The notes beneath the pieces are model-generated. The model saw only the letters and a program-made list of their open reading frames with translations, made no database searches and had not been told where the DNA came from. This document shows, in pieces, positions 51,952 to 60,822 of a DNA stretch of 64,000 nt (position 1 is the stretch's first letter; every line of letters begins with the position of its first letter). The position numbers and the translations under genes are program-made. The DNA is from Histidinibacterium aquaticum (GTDB taxonomy: Bacteria; Pseudomonadota; Alphaproteobacteria; Rhodobacterales; Rhodobacteraceae): positions 479,863 through 543,862 of the forward strand of contig NZ_VYQE01000004.1 of NCBI RefSeq assembly GCF_008710275.1, read 5' to 3'.

Positions 51952-52802
51952 CAGGCGTCTCCTGTCTCTGCGGGAAGGTCGGAATCGCCCCATTCGGCCC
52001 ATGAGCCGTCGTAGAGCGCGTGTTGCGGGTGGCCCAGGCGCTCCAGCGCGAGGCTGAGTATGGCGGCGGTCACGCCGGAGCCGCAGGTGGTGATGACCGG
52101 GCGGTCGAGGTCGATGCCCGCCTTCTCGAAGGCGGCGCGGAGGCCAGCCGCGTCCTTCATCGTGCCGTCGTCCTTGAGCAGGCTGCGGTAGTGGACGTTG
52201 CGGCTGCCGGGAATGTGGCCGGAGGTCATGCCGGGACGGGGTTCGGGCTCCGAGCCGGTGAAGCGGCCGGGGCTGCGGGCGTCGGCAATCTGCCAGTCGC
52301 CCAGCTTGGAGGCCGAGGCGACCTGCGTGACGTCCTTGACGATTTGGTTCTGGCGCTGGGTCGTCATGTGGCGGTCGCGGATCACGGGCTCCGAGTCCTC
52401 GACCGGGTGCCCCTCGGCTTGCCACTTCGGCAGGCCGCCGTCGAGCACGGCGCAGTCCGTCTTGCCCATCAGCCGGAAGAGCCACCAGAAACGCGCGGCG
52501 GAGAACATGCCGGCGCCATCGTAGACGACGACCTGGTGACCGTCGCCGATCCCGAGGGCCCGCATTCGGGACATGAACTTCTCGGTCGGCGGGGCCATGT
52601 GCGGCAGCTCCGACCGGTGGTCGGACAGATCGTCCAGATCGACGAAGCGGGCGCCGGGGATATGGGCGGCCTCGTACTCCGCCCTGGCGTCGCGCTGCAT
52701 GTCGGGCAGGTACCACGAGCCGTCGATGATCCGAAGATCGGGATCCCGCAGGTGAGCGGCGAGCCATTTCGCGGAAACGAGGGTCCTGGGATCGTCGGTC
52801 AC
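51951..52802 (-). CDS. sseA: 3-mercaptopyruvate sulfurtransferase
   Basis: A 283-residue two-domain rhodanese. The N-domain has LIDGSWYLPDMQRDARAEY-like elements (ISDGSW variant) and AHIPGARFVDLDDLSD. The C-domain has RFTGSEPEPRPGMTSGHIPG and the active-site loop VITTCGSGVTAAILSLAL (CGSGVT is diagnostic of SseA). It moves sulfur from mercaptopyruvate to thiol acceptors; the pairing with the aminotransferase, which can make mercaptopyruvate from cysteine, makes sense. Confidence 0.93.
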   Translation of the reverse strand: MTDDPRTLVSAKWLAAHLRDPDLRIIDGSWYLPDMQRDARAEYEAAHIPGARFVDLDDLSDHRSELPHMAPPTEKFMSRMRALGIGDGHQVVVYDGAGMFSAARFWWLFRLMGKTDCAVLDGGLPKWQAEGHPVEDSEPVIRDRHMTTQRQNQIVKDVTQVASASKLGDWQIADARSPGRFTGSEPEPRPGMTSGHIPGSRNVHYRSLLKDDGTMKDAAGLRAAFEKAGIDLDRPVITTCGSGVTAAILSLALERLGHPQHALYDGSWAEWGDSDLPAETGDA

Positions 52803-52875
52803 GGGGTCCGGTCCTCCCTTTGTCCGGGTCGGTGCTTGCTAGCGCGCGGGCGTTGGCGTGGCAAGCGCGCCCCGG

Positions 52876-53349
52876 TCAGTGCTCCTTGAGCAGGCGCTGC
52901 TTCTGGCGCTGCCAGTCGCGCTTGGCCTCGGTCGCGCGCTTGTCCGGCGCGCGCTTGCCCTTGGCGGTGGCGACCTTCAGCTTCGCGATGCCCTTGTGGT
53001 TGAAGTAGAGCACGAGCGGCACGATGGTCATGCCCTGCCGCTGGGTCGCGTTCCACATCCGCGCTATCTCGCGCTTGGAGGCGAGCAGCTTGCGGCGGCG
53101 GCGCTCCTCGTGACCGAACATGGCCTGGGGATAGGGAGCGATGTAGGCGTTGACGAGCCAGAGCTCGGCCTCCTCCACGGCGACGTAGCTGTCGGCGATG
53201 TTGGACTGGCCGGTGCGCAGCGATTTGACCTCCGACCCGGTCAGCACGATGCCGACCTCGAGATCCTCCTCGATCGAATAGTCGTAGCGTGCCCTCCGGT
53301 TTTCGGAGATCACCTTGTAGTTCTTGTCGCTCTCGGTCTTCTTGGCCAT
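52876..53349 (-). CDS. smpB: SsrA-binding protein SmpB
   Basis: A 157-residue tmRNA partner for ribosome rescue. [58 protein letters not shown] and a basic C-terminal tail ([20 protein letters not shown]) are complete. ATG 53349 is preferred for the standard MAKK start. It is divergent from the YcaQ-like gene. Confidence 0.96.
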   Translation of the reverse strand: MAKKTESDKNYKVISENRRARYDYSIEEDLEVGIVLTGSEVKSLRTGQSNIADSYVAVEEAELWLVNAYIAPYPQAMFGHEERRRRKLLASKREIARMWNATQRQGMTIVPLVLYFNHKGIAKLKVATAKGKRAPDKRATEAKRDWQRQKQRLLKEH

Positions 53350-53412
53350 CGCCCCGAGATACGCGCAGTGACGCGCATTTCCAAGGCGAAGGGTGCGGAA
53401 TTGGAGCCGGAT

Positions 53413-54606
53413 ATGGGAGGCAGCGTGAAACCGGTCTTGGGCAACGCGGCAGCACGGGCGCATTTCCTGGATCGGCACCTGCTGCTGGGGCCGCCCTCCG
53501 GGCCCGGCCGCGGCGAGCCGCTGGCCGAGGTCATCCGGGCCCTTGGCTTCGTGCAGGTGGATTCGGTGAACACCGTGGCGCGGGCGCACGACCTGATCCT
53601 CTGGTCCCGGCGCCAGCAGTACCGGCCCGAGGCGCTGCTGAAGCTCCTCCGGCAGCGCGCGGTCTTCGAGCACTGGACCCACGACGCCTCGGTCGTGCCG
53701 ATCCAGTTCTACCCCCACTGGCGGCTCAAGTTCGCGCGCGACCGGGCTCACATGGACCGGCGTTGGCCCAAGTGGCGACGCGAGGGCTACGCCCATCGCT
53801 TTGACGCGGTGCTCGACCAGATCGCGGCGCACGGGCCCGTGACCTCTGCCGACGTGGGCGAGGGAGAAGAGCGCGGCGGTGCCGGATGGTGGAACTGGCA
53901 TCCCTCGAAGACCGCGCTGGAGTACCTCTGGCGGTCGGGAGAGCTGGCCGTGGCGGACCGCGTGGGCTTTCGGAAGGTCTACGATCTGACGGAGAGGGTA
54001 ATCCCGGAGCAGGTGCTCGCCTGGCACCCCACGGAGGAAGAGAGCGTCGACTGGGCGATGAGCGCGGCGCTGGAGCGGCTGGGCTTCGGGACCTCGGGCG
54101 AGCTGCGCGCCTTCTTCGACATCGTCACGCCGGAGGAGGCCAAGCGGTGGTGCGCGGGTGCCCTGGCACAGGGCCGCGTGGAGGAGGTCGAGATCGAGCT
54201 CGCCGACGGGACGCGCCGGAGGTGCTACGCCGTGCCGGGGCTCGCCGACGCGCCCGCGCCGGCGGCAGGGCAGCGAGTCCGTATCCTGTCGCCCTTCGAT
54301 CCGGCGCTGCGCGACCGCGCGCGGGCCGAGCGCCTGTTCGGCTTCAGCTACCGGATCGAGATTGTCGTGCCGGAGCCGAAGCGGCGCTACGGCTACTACG
54401 TCTTCCCGGTGCTTGAGGGGCTCCGCCCCGTCGGTCGCATCGACATGAAGCGGGACGGGGAGATCCTGGCCGTTCGCGCCTACTGGCCCGAGCGCGGGGG
54501 ATCGCTCGGCGTCGGGCGGGAGGCGCGTCTGGTGTCGGAGCTGGAGCGGGTGGCGCGCCTCGCGGGCTGCGCCCGGGTCGATTTCGCCGAGGGCTGGCGG
54601 CGCTAG
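53413..54606 (+). CDS. winged-helix DNA-glycosylase-like protein (YcaQ/AlkX family)
   Basis: A 397-residue protein. The N-terminal winged helix [13 protein letters not shown], the family phrase [39 protein letters not shown], and the C-terminal [20 protein letters not shown] with FGFSYRIE are typical of YcaQ, which unhooks DNA interstrand crosslinks. ATG 53413 is used; GTG 53425, with GGGAGG upstream, is an equally likely start. Confidence 0.88.
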   Translation: MGGSVKPVLGNAAARAHFLDRHLLLGPPSGPGRGEPLAEVIRALGFVQVDSVNTVARAHDLILWSRRQQYRPEALLKLLRQRAVFEHWTHDASVVPIQFYPHWRLKFARDRAHMDRRWPKWRREGYAHRFDAVLDQIAAHGPVTSADVGEGEERGGAGWWNWHPSKTALEYLWRSGELAVADRVGFRKVYDLTERVIPEQVLAWHPTEEESVDWAMSAALERLGFGTSGELRAFFDIVTPEEAKRWCAGALAQGRVEEVEIELADGTRRRCYAVPGLADAPAPAAGQRVRILSPFDPALRDRARAERLFGFSYRIEIVVPEPKRRYGYYVFPVLEGLRPVGRIDMKRDGEILAVRAYWPERGGSLGVGREARLVSELERVARLAGCARVDFAEGWRR

Positions 54607-55478
54607 CGCGTCGGTACAGGCTCCTCGCCCGAGTAATCGTAGAAGCCGCGCTTCGTCTTTCGGCCCAGCCACCCGGCCTCGACGTATTTCACCAACAGCG
54701 GGCAGGGGCGGTACTTGGTGTCCGCCAGCCCGTCGTGCAGGACGTTCATGATGGCTAGGCAGGTGTCGAGGCCGATGAAGTCGGCCAGCTCGAGCGGGCC
54801 CATCGGATGGTTGGCCCCGAGCTTCAGCGCCCGGTCGATGGATGAGACGGAGCCCACACCCTCGTAAAGCGTGTAGATCGCCTCGTTGATCATCGGGATC
54901 AGGATGCGGTTGACGATGAAGGCGGGGAAGTCCTCGGAGGTCGAGGCGGTCTTGCCGAGCGTTTCGACCACGCCGTGCAGGGCGTCGAAGGTCTCCTTGT
55001 CGGTCGCGATACCGCGGATGAGTTCTACGAGTTGCATGACCGGGACCGGGTTCATGAAGTGGAAGCCCATGAACTTCCCGGGCCGGTCGGTGCGCGAGGC
55101 GAGCCGCGTGATCGAGATCGAGGAGGTATTCGAGGTCAGGATAGTCTCGGGCTTCAGGTGCGGAACGAGGTCCTCGAAGATCGCGGTCTTCACCGTCTCA
55201 CGCTCCGTCGCGGCCTCGATGATGAGGTCGGTCTGCCCGAGGTCGGTCAGCGTGAGGGTGGTGGAGATGCGGCCGAGGGCGACGTCCCGCTCCTCGGCGC
55301 CGATCTTCTCGCGCGAGACCTGCCGGTCGAGGTTCTTTCGGATGACGGCGAGACCCGCATCGAGGGCGTCCTGGCTGATGTCGGTCAGCATGACCTCGTA
55401 GCCCGCGAGGGCGAAGACATGGGCGATCCCGTTGCCCATCTGCCCGGCGCCCACGACGCCCACCGTTTTGATATCCAT
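54603..55478 (-). CDS. hbd: 3-hydroxybutyryl-CoA dehydrogenase
   Basis: A 291-residue enzyme. The Rossmann motif [20 protein letters not shown], then [14 protein letters not shown] and [19 protein letters not shown] with the catalytic His, and [18 protein letters not shown] are standard. It interconverts 3-hydroxybutyryl-CoA and acetoacetyl-CoA for PHB, butyrate or the ethylmalonyl-CoA route. Length and motifs fit the NAD(P)-dependent short bacterial form. It is separated from etfA by the opposite-strand DUF6473 gene. Confidence 0.94.
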   Translation of the reverse strand: MDIKTVGVVGAGQMGNGIAHVFALAGYEVMLTDISQDALDAGLAVIRKNLDRQVSREKIGAEERDVALGRISTTLTLTDLGQTDLIIEAATERETVKTAIFEDLVPHLKPETILTSNTSSISITRLASRTDRPGKFMGFHFMNPVPVMQLVELIRGIATDKETFDALHGVVETLGKTASTSEDFPAFIVNRILIPMINEAIYTLYEGVGSVSSIDRALKLGANHPMGPLELADFIGLDTCLAIMNVLHDGLADTKYRPCPLLVKYVEAGWLGRKTKRGFYDYSGEEPVPTR

Positions 55479-55640
55479 GCCGATCCGGTCCTTCGCTGAT
55501 TGCGGCGACCTTATGAGGGGCCGCCGGGGGTGAGCAAGGGCGCGGGACCGCTAAAGATCGTCTCGACTGCGAGCTTTAACGCGTGGGCAAGACATATGCG
55601 CGAATCCAGGAGCAAAGGTGGAAAAGCGGCGGCGTGACCG

Positions 55641-56387
55641 ATGGAGACCCACAGCATCGGAGCGAAGGAGCTCGATTACGATTTGCGGAGCTACGGCGGC
55701 TCCCGGCTGGTCTTCCGGGGGCCGCATCCGCCGGTGGACGGGCGTCATGTCGCCTTCGTCGGCGGGACAGAGACCTTCGGAAAGTTCCTGCCCCGGCCCT
55801 ATCCGGCACTGGTGCAGGAGCGGTACGGTCTGCCCTGCGTGAATCTCGGGATCGCCAACGCCTCCATCGGGGCCCACCTGGGTGACAATGCGGTCGTGAC
55901 GGCCTGCCGCGAGGCGCGCATCATGGTGATCGAGGTGACCGGTGCTCACAACCTGTCGAACCGCTTCTACACCGTGCATCCCCGCCGCAACGATCGCTTC
56001 GTCAGGGCGACGGAATTCCTGAGGGAGCTCTACTGCGAGGTCGATTTCGCGGATTTCGTCTTCACGAAGCACATGTTGATGGTTCTCCATGCCACCTGCC
56101 CGCACCGTTTCGCCATCGTCCGCGGGGAGCTTCAGCGGATCTGGTGCGTGCGGATGCGGGAGTTCCTGGCGCAAATGCCGGTGGCGCCCTTGCTTCTCTG
56201 GTTTGCGGGTCATTCACCCGACCGGGGCGGGGGCTGGGAGGAGCCCCTCTTCGTCACCGCCGAGATGATCGAGGAGGTCGCGCCGCTGGCCTTCGCGGTC
56301 CTGAAGGTGACGCCGGACGCGGCGACCTGTGCGGCCCGGCGGGACGAGATGGTTCACAGCGAGACGGAAAGGTCGGCGGCGGCCTAG
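55641..56387 (+). CDS. DUF6473 family protein
   Basis: A 248-residue protein with HVAFVGGTETFGKFLPRPYP, LPCVNLGIANASIGAHLGDN and REARIMVIEVTGAHNLSNRF, matching the DUF6473 family seen mostly in Rhodobacteraceae. It has no signal peptide or membrane helix. The G-x-x-E-T-F-G-K/F phrase looks like a nucleotide- or phosphate-binding loop, and the C-terminal phrase PLLLWFAGHSPDRGGGW is also conserved in type. No activity is known. It lies, in opposite orientation, inside an etf-hbd gene cluster. Confidence 0.7.
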   Translation: METHSIGAKELDYDLRSYGGSRLVFRGPHPPVDGRHVAFVGGTETFGKFLPRPYPALVQERYGLPCVNLGIANASIGAHLGDNAVVTACREARIMVIEVTGAHNLSNRFYTVHPRRNDRFVRATEFLRELYCEVDFADFVFTKHMLMVLHATCPHRFAIVRGELQRIWCVRMREFLAQMPVAPLLLWFAGHSPDRGGGWEEPLFVTAEMIEEVAPLAFAVLKVTPDAATCAARRDEMVHSETERSAAA

Positions 56388-56464
56388 ATGTTGGGGCCGG
56401 CGGCGCACGATCAGGCGGCGGAGGCGCTCGGTCCGTACCTCGACGGGATGCTCGACATGAAAAG

Positions 56465-56488
56465 GCCCGCCGCGTGAGCGACGGGCCT
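56465..56488 (-). terminator. intrinsic terminator of the etfBA operon
   Basis: On the minus strand a 10-bp stem (GGCCCGTCGC/GCGGCGGGCC, one G-U wobble) with loop TCAC is followed by TTTTC. It sits 20 bases past the etfA stop. Confidence 0.82.
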
Positions 56489-56508
56489 CAACACGAAAGC
56501 GGCTAGCG

Positions 56509-57432
56509 TCAGAGCTTGCTGGTCAGCTCCGGCACTGCTTCGAAAAGGTCGGCGACAAGGCCGTAGTCGGCGACCTGGAAGATCGGCGCCTCTTCGTCCT
56601 TGTTGATCGCGACGATGACCTTGCTGTCCTTCATCCCGGCGAGGTGCTGGATCGCCCCCGAGATGCCGACTGCGATGTAGAGGTCCGGCGCCACGACCTT
56701 GCCGGTCTGGCCGACCTGCCAGTCGTTGGGTGCGTAGCCCGAGTCGACCGCGGCGCGCGACGCGCCGACGGCGGCACCGAGCTTGTCGGCGAGCTTCTCG
56801 ACGATCTCGAAGTTCTCTTCGGAGCCGATGCCGCGGCCGCCGGAGACGACGATGCCGGCGGACGTCAGCTCGGGGCGGTCGCTTTCGGCAACAGTGTCCT
56901 CGACCCACTCGGAGAGGCCGGAGGCGCCAGGAACCGAGACGTCCTCGACCGCGGCCTCGCCACCTGCCTCACCGGCATCGAAGGAGGAAGTGCGGATCGT
57001 GAAGACCTTCTTGCCGTCGGAGCTCTTGACGGTCTGCACGGCGTTACCCGCGTAGATCGGCCGCTCGAAGGTGTCGGCGTCGACGATGCCGGAGACGTCG
57101 GAGATCACCATGACGTCGAGCAGCGCGGCCACGCGCGGCATGATGTTCTTGGCGTCGGTCGTGGCCGGTGCCGCGATGTGGTCGTAGTCGCCGGCGAGCG
57201 AGACGATGAGGTCCGCCGTGGTCTCGGCCAGGCGATGGTCGAGGGCCGCGTCCTCGGCCTTCAGGACCTTGGCGGGGCCGAGCTTCGCCGCTTCGGTGGC
57301 GGCGTCGGAGACATTGCCGCCCGCGCAGAGCAGGTGCACGTCGCCAAGCGTCTTCGCGGCGGCGAGCGCCTTGCCGGTGGCGTCGGCGTTGAGGTGCCCG
57401 TCGGTGATTTCGGCAAGCAGAAGAACGGCCAT
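56509..57432 (-). CDS. etfA: electron transfer flavoprotein alpha subunit
   Basis: A 307-residue ETF subunit. [20 protein letters not shown] starts the alpha/beta domain, and the C-terminal FAD domain has [60 protein letters not shown] and [17 protein letters not shown] carries electrons from acyl-CoA dehydrogenases to ETF-quinone oxidoreductase. Its ATG shares bases with the etfB stop, so the two are coupled. Confidence 0.96.
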   Translation of the reverse strand: MAVLLLAEITDGHLNADATGKALAAAKTLGDVHLLCAGGNVSDAATEAAKLGPAKVLKAEDAALDHRLAETTADLIVSLAGDYDHIAAPATTDAKNIMPRVAALLDVMVISDVSGIVDADTFERPIYAGNAVQTVKSSDGKKVFTIRTSSFDAGEAGGEAAVEDVSVPGASGLSEWVEDTVAESDRPELTSAGIVVSGGRGIGSEENFEIVEKLADKLGAAVGASRAAVDSGYAPNDWQVGQTGKVVAPDLYIAVGISGAIQHLAGMKDSKVIVAINKDEEAPIFQVADYGLVADLFEAVPELTSKL

Positions 57433-58190
57433 CAGACGAGTCCCTTCTCTTTGAGTTTCGCGACGAGGCTGTCGACGTCTGGCACCATCTCGCCCGCCTG
57501 GCGGGCCGGGGGCTCCTCGGTCTTCACGACCTCGAGGCGTGGCGCGGTATCGACTCCGTAATCCTCGGGCGTCTTCTCCTCGAGCGGCTTCTTCTTGGCC
57601 TTCATGATGTTCGGCAGCGAGGCGTAGCGCGGCTCGTTCAGGCGCAGGTCGACCGAGACGATCGCCGGCATCTTGACCTTGATGGTCTGCAGGCCGCCGT
57701 CGACCTCGCGGGTCACGGTCGCGCTCTCGCCCTCGATCTGGAGTTTGCTGGCGAAGGTCGCCTGGCTCCAGCCGAGGAGGGCCGAGAGCATCTGGCCGGT
57801 GGCGTTCATGTCGTTGTCGATGGCCTGCTTGCCACAGAGGACGAGGCCGGGCTGCTCCTCGTCGATGACGCCCTTGAGGATCTTGGCGACCGCGAGCGGC
57901 TCGATGTCCTGGTGCACGTCGTCGGCGGCGACCACGAGGATTGCGCGGTCGGCGCCCATGGCCAAAGCGGTCCGCAGCGTCTCCTGCGCCTGCTTCACGC
58001 CGATGGAAACCGCGACGACCTCCTCGGCGGTGCCGGCCTCCTTGAGCCGGATCGCCTCTTCGACGGCAATCTCGTCGAAGGGGTTCATCGACATCTTGAC
58101 GTTGGCGAGATCGACCCCGGAGCCATCCGCCTTCACGCGGACTTTCACGTTGTAGTCGATCACGCGTTTCACGGGCACAAGCACCTTCAT
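57432..58190 (-). CDS. etfB: electron transfer flavoprotein beta subunit
   Basis: A 252-residue subunit starting [59 protein letters not shown] and [20 protein letters not shown] bind the structural AMP and form the recognition loop. The C-terminal [20 protein letters not shown] contacts dehydrogenases. ATG 58190 chosen from the family N-terminus; 58199 is possible. Confidence 0.96.
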   Translation of the reverse strand: MKVLVPVKRVIDYNVKVRVKADGSGVDLANVKMSMNPFDEIAVEEAIRLKEAGTAEEVVAVSIGVKQAQETLRTALAMGADRAILVVAADDVHQDIEPLAVAKILKGVIDEEQPGLVLCGKQAIDNDMNATGQMLSALLGWSQATFASKLQIEGESATVTREVDGGLQTIKVKMPAIVSVDLRLNEPRYASLPNIMKAKKKPLEEKTPEDYGVDTAPRLEVVKTEEPPARQAGEMVPDVDSLVAKLKEKGLV

Positions 58191-58267
58191 CGCGCGCACA
58201 CTCCTCTGTCTTCGGTCGGCAGAGGCGTAGCGCGATGACGCGACGCGAAACAGGGCAAAATCGTCAC

Positions 58268-58279
58268 GTTAGCGCCAAC
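58268..58279. promoter_or_regulatory. GTTAGCGCCAAC element upstream of etfB
   Basis: A third copy of the GTTAGCGC core found in the pckA-chvI region, here about 78 bases upstream of the etfB ATG in a 149-base gap. It may be a shared operator half-site, or chance. Confidence 0.3.
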
Positions 58280-58339
58280 CGACGTCGCGTTTCCCGATTT
58301 TTCAAGGCTCTGGGTCGGCGCGCGAGGCGCGGCACCGGA

Positions 58340-58912
58340 TCAGCGATTGGCGCCTGGGACCCATAGCACGTCGCCCGCGGCGCCGTGATTGGCGAGGCGG
58401 GAGGCCACGAAGAACCAGTCCGACAGGCGGTTGAGGTAGCTGATCGCGGCGGGGTTCACGCCCTCCATCGTCGCGAGGTCCACCGTCATCCGCTCGGCCC
58501 GGCGCGAGACCGTCCGGCAGAGGTGCAGGTGTGCGGCGAGGGCCGAGCCCCCGGGCAGCACGAAGCTGCGCAGCGGCTCCAGGTTGGAGTTCATCGAATC
58601 GATCTCGGCCTCCAGCCGGTCCACCTGGCCCTGGCTGACGCGGAGCGGCGTGTAGTCCGCCTCGGCGTCCTTCTCCATCTCCGGTCGGCAGAGGTCGGCG
58701 CCGAGATCGAAGAGATCGTTCTGGATCGCCGCGAGCCGCTCGTCCATCTCACCCTCGGCGTGGAGCCGGGCGAGGCCGACGGTCGCGTTGGTCTCGTCCA
58801 CGGTGCCGTAGGCGGTCACCCGGAGCGAGTGCTTGGCCACGCGCGCGCCATTACCGAGCGCGGTCTCGCCCGCGTCGCCGGTGCGGGTGTAGATCTTGGA
58901 CAGTACGACCAT
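58340..58912 (-). CDS. cob(I)alamin adenosyltransferase, PduO type
   Basis: A 190-residue enzyme that makes adenosylcobalamin from ATP and cob(I)alamin. The ATP-binding N-terminal KIYTRTGDAGETALGNG, VTAYGTVDETNATVGLA, FDLGADLCRP and the C-terminal RRAERMTVDL and YLNRLSDWFFVASR motifs are complete. The coenzyme is needed by ethylmalonyl-CoA and methylmalonyl-CoA mutases. It starts two bases before the upstream small twin-helix gene ends. Confidence 0.93.
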   Translation of the reverse strand: MVVLSKIYTRTGDAGETALGNGARVAKHSLRVTAYGTVDETNATVGLARLHAEGEMDERLAAIQNDLFDLGADLCRPEMEKDAEADYTPLRVSQGQVDRLEAEIDSMNSNLEPLRSFVLPGGSALAAHLHLCRTVSRRAERMTVDLATMEGVNPAAISYLNRLSDWFFVASRLANHGAAGDVLWVPGANR

Positions 58913-58913
58913 C

Positions 58914-59111
58914 TCAGCCTCCCCTGCGGATCAGGACGAAAATCAGGATCAGCGCCACCGCGATGAACTGGCCGATGATACGCCAGCGCATGAGCTTGTT
59001 CGAGGTCTTCGGGTCTCCACCCTTGCCGAAATTGCCGATCCCCATGAAGAGGATCACGGCGACACCGAGAACCGCAGCGGCGGCGACGAGAAAGAGCGGA
59101 TCGTTTGCCAT
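58914..59111 (-). CDS. small twin-transmembrane-helix protein (HIG1-like)
   Basis: A 65-residue membrane protein with two helices (FLVAAAAVLGVAVILFMGIG and IIGQFIAVALILIFVLIRR) joined by a basic loop KTSNKLMRWR. The KxSNKLMRxR loop and size match alphaproteobacterial relatives of the mitochondrial HIG1 cytochrome-oxidase-associated proteins. The partner is not in the window. Confidence 0.88.
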   Translation of the reverse strand: MANDPLFLVAAAAVLGVAVILFMGIGNFGKGGDPKTSNKLMRWRIIGQFIAVALILIFVLIRRGG

Positions 59112-59168
59112 CCTGGGCCTGTCCCTTGTTCGTTGGCCGCATGTAGCAGCCCCTGCGGCGATGCCAAG

Positions 59169-59993
59169 TCAGCGCGACGAGAGGATCCGGTCGATGAGCC
59201 GCGCGGGCAGGGCCCGACGCATGAGCGCGGCCGCCGTGGTGGGCGTGGTGACCATGTAGCGCGCCTTGGGCCGACGGGCCTCGAGCGCCCGGATCAGCGA
59301 CCTGGTGACCGCCGAGGGCGGCCACTGCGCCGCGCCGGGAGTTCCTGTGTAGAGCTGGTCGAGCAGGCCCTCGCGGTACTGGTCCGCGCGGGCGGACTCC
59401 TTCCAGTCGATCCACTTTTCGAACTGGCGGATCGCGTTGTCGCGGAAGGGCGTATCGATGGGGCCCGGCTCGATCAGGACGACATCGATGCCCGCGTCGG
59501 CCATCTCCTGGCGCAGAACGTCGGTCATTCCCTCCAGCGCGAATTTCGTCGCGACATAGGCCCCGCGCCAACGTACGCCGACGAGTCCGAGAACCGAGGA
59601 GCAATTGACGATGCGCCCCGAGCCCTGCCGCCGCATGACCGTGATGGCCTGGCGGGTGAGGTCGTGCCAGCCGATGAGGTTGGCCTCGAAAATCGCCCTG
59701 AGGGCCTCGGGCGTGATGTCTTCCAGGGGGCCGGGAATGGCATAGGCGCCGTTGTTGAAGAGCGCGTCGAGCTTGCCGTCCGTGGCTTGCATCGCGGCTG
59801 CGAAGCCTTCTGCGATGCTCTGCGGGTCCTCGTAGTCGATACGGACCGCGGTGAGCCCCTCTTCGGTGAGCCTGGCCACGTCCCCAGCCTTGCGGACCGA
59901 GGCGACGACCTGCCAGCCGCGCGCCGCGAGTGTATGCGCCGCGTCGTTACCGATGCCGGTCGAGCAGCCGGTGATGAGGATCGATTTCGCCAT
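59169..59993 (-). CDS. short-chain dehydrogenase/reductase
   Basis: A 274-residue classical SDR. The cofactor motif is ILITGCSTGIGNDAAHTLAA, NNGAYAIPGPLEDI follows, and the catalytic Ser-Tyr-Lys appears as IVNCSSVLGL then AYVATKFALEGM. QEMADAGIDVVLIEPGPIDT closes the domain. The substrate is unknown. Such SDRs often handle hydroxysteroid- or alcohol-like compounds. Confidence 0.88.
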   Translation of the reverse strand: MAKSILITGCSTGIGNDAAHTLAARGWQVVASVRKAGDVARLTEEGLTAVRIDYEDPQSIAEGFAAAMQATDGKLDALFNNGAYAIPGPLEDITPEALRAIFEANLIGWHDLTRQAITVMRRQGSGRIVNCSSVLGLVGVRWRGAYVATKFALEGMTDVLRQEMADAGIDVVLIEPGPIDTPFRDNAIRQFEKWIDWKESARADQYREGLLDQLYTGTPGAAQWPPSAVTRSLIRALEARRPKARYMVTTPTTAAALMRRALPARLIDRILSSR

Positions 59994-60030
59994 GCCCGCC
60001 CTATGGCAGGGGCGCGCGGTGCCGTCGAGG

Positions 60031-60633
60031 TCAGAGCCCTTCGAGCAGCCAGTCGGCCATCCAGCCGGTTCCGCCGCCGACGACCTCGATGCGGGCCCAG
60101 CCGTCTTGCCGTTCCAGGAGGCGGGCCTCGGTGCCCTCGGGCAGGGTCTCGAGGACGGCGTAGCCGGTCCCGGGGCCCGAGCGCATGTTCACGCGGCTGC
60201 CGCCGACGTAGACGGTGGCGGCCTGATCGGATCCTTGAACCTCGGCTGATCCCGGCTGCGGGGCGTTGCCGGTCTCGAACGCGATCTGGTCGGCGATGGC
60301 ATCGGCCGCAGAGGTCCACTGCGGGCCGCTCGGCCCGTTCTCAGGCGGCTGCTGGAAGCTGGCCTGGGTGATGGCCGCGCCGGAGCCGGCGGGGGCGGGG
60401 CCTTGCGGGGCTGAGGGGGCGGCCGGACCGGTCGAGAAGGGCGTCAACGAGGCGCGGGTCACCTCGACATCCGCCTCCGCAGGTCCGCTCTGGCCGGGCT
60501 GCTCGCTTTCGGTGGCGGCATCGGCGACGAGTTCCTGGCCGGGCCACCTTTCGGGCTCGAAGTCGGCGCCGCCGGACATTTCCCAGAATGCCCATCCGAG
60601 AAAGGCGAAAGTCAGTACAATAAATCGCGTCAC
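60031..60633 (-). CDS. SH3-domain protein with N-terminal membrane anchor
   Basis: A 200-residue protein. One N-terminal helix (FIVLTFAFLGWAFWEMSGG) is followed by a disordered Pro/Ala/Ser/Glu-rich linker of about 100 residues and a bacterial SH3 domain: VYVGGSRVNMRSGPGTGYAV, LPEGTEARLLERQDGWARIE and WMADWLLEGL. It is probably periplasmic and binds cell wall or a partner. GTG 60633 was chosen because GGGGGGA lies eight bases upstream and similar proteins start MxRFI; GTG 60663 is the alternative. Confidence 0.85.
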   Translation of the reverse strand: MTRFIVLTFAFLGWAFWEMSGGADFEPERWPGQELVADAATESEQPGQSGPAEADVEVTRASLTPFSTGPAAPSAPQGPAPAGSGAAITQASFQQPPENGPSGPQWTSAADAIADQIAFETGNAPQPGSAEVQGSDQAATVYVGGSRVNMRSGPGTGYAVLETLPEGTEARLLERQDGWARIEVVGGGTGWMADWLLEGL

Positions 60634-60822
60634 GATGTCGGTCCCCCCGGACGGATCGCTCACGGCAGCAGCACCGCGATGTTAACAGCTTTGAAGCGAT
60701 TCCCGGCCGCGAAAGTTCCCGTGAAGGCTCCGGATGTGGCCGAAACGGCCCGCCGCAAGGGATGGTGTCCACAGGCGCCGGAGCCGCTAGACCATGCATC
60801 GCGGCCGGTGTAGGCAAGGCCC

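Noticed and set aside
56388..56477. 29-residue frame starting [20 protein letters not shown] after the DUF6473 gene
   Set aside because: It runs into the etf terminator hairpin, lacks a clear ribosome-binding site and has no known relative. It could be a tiny gene but I cannot support it.
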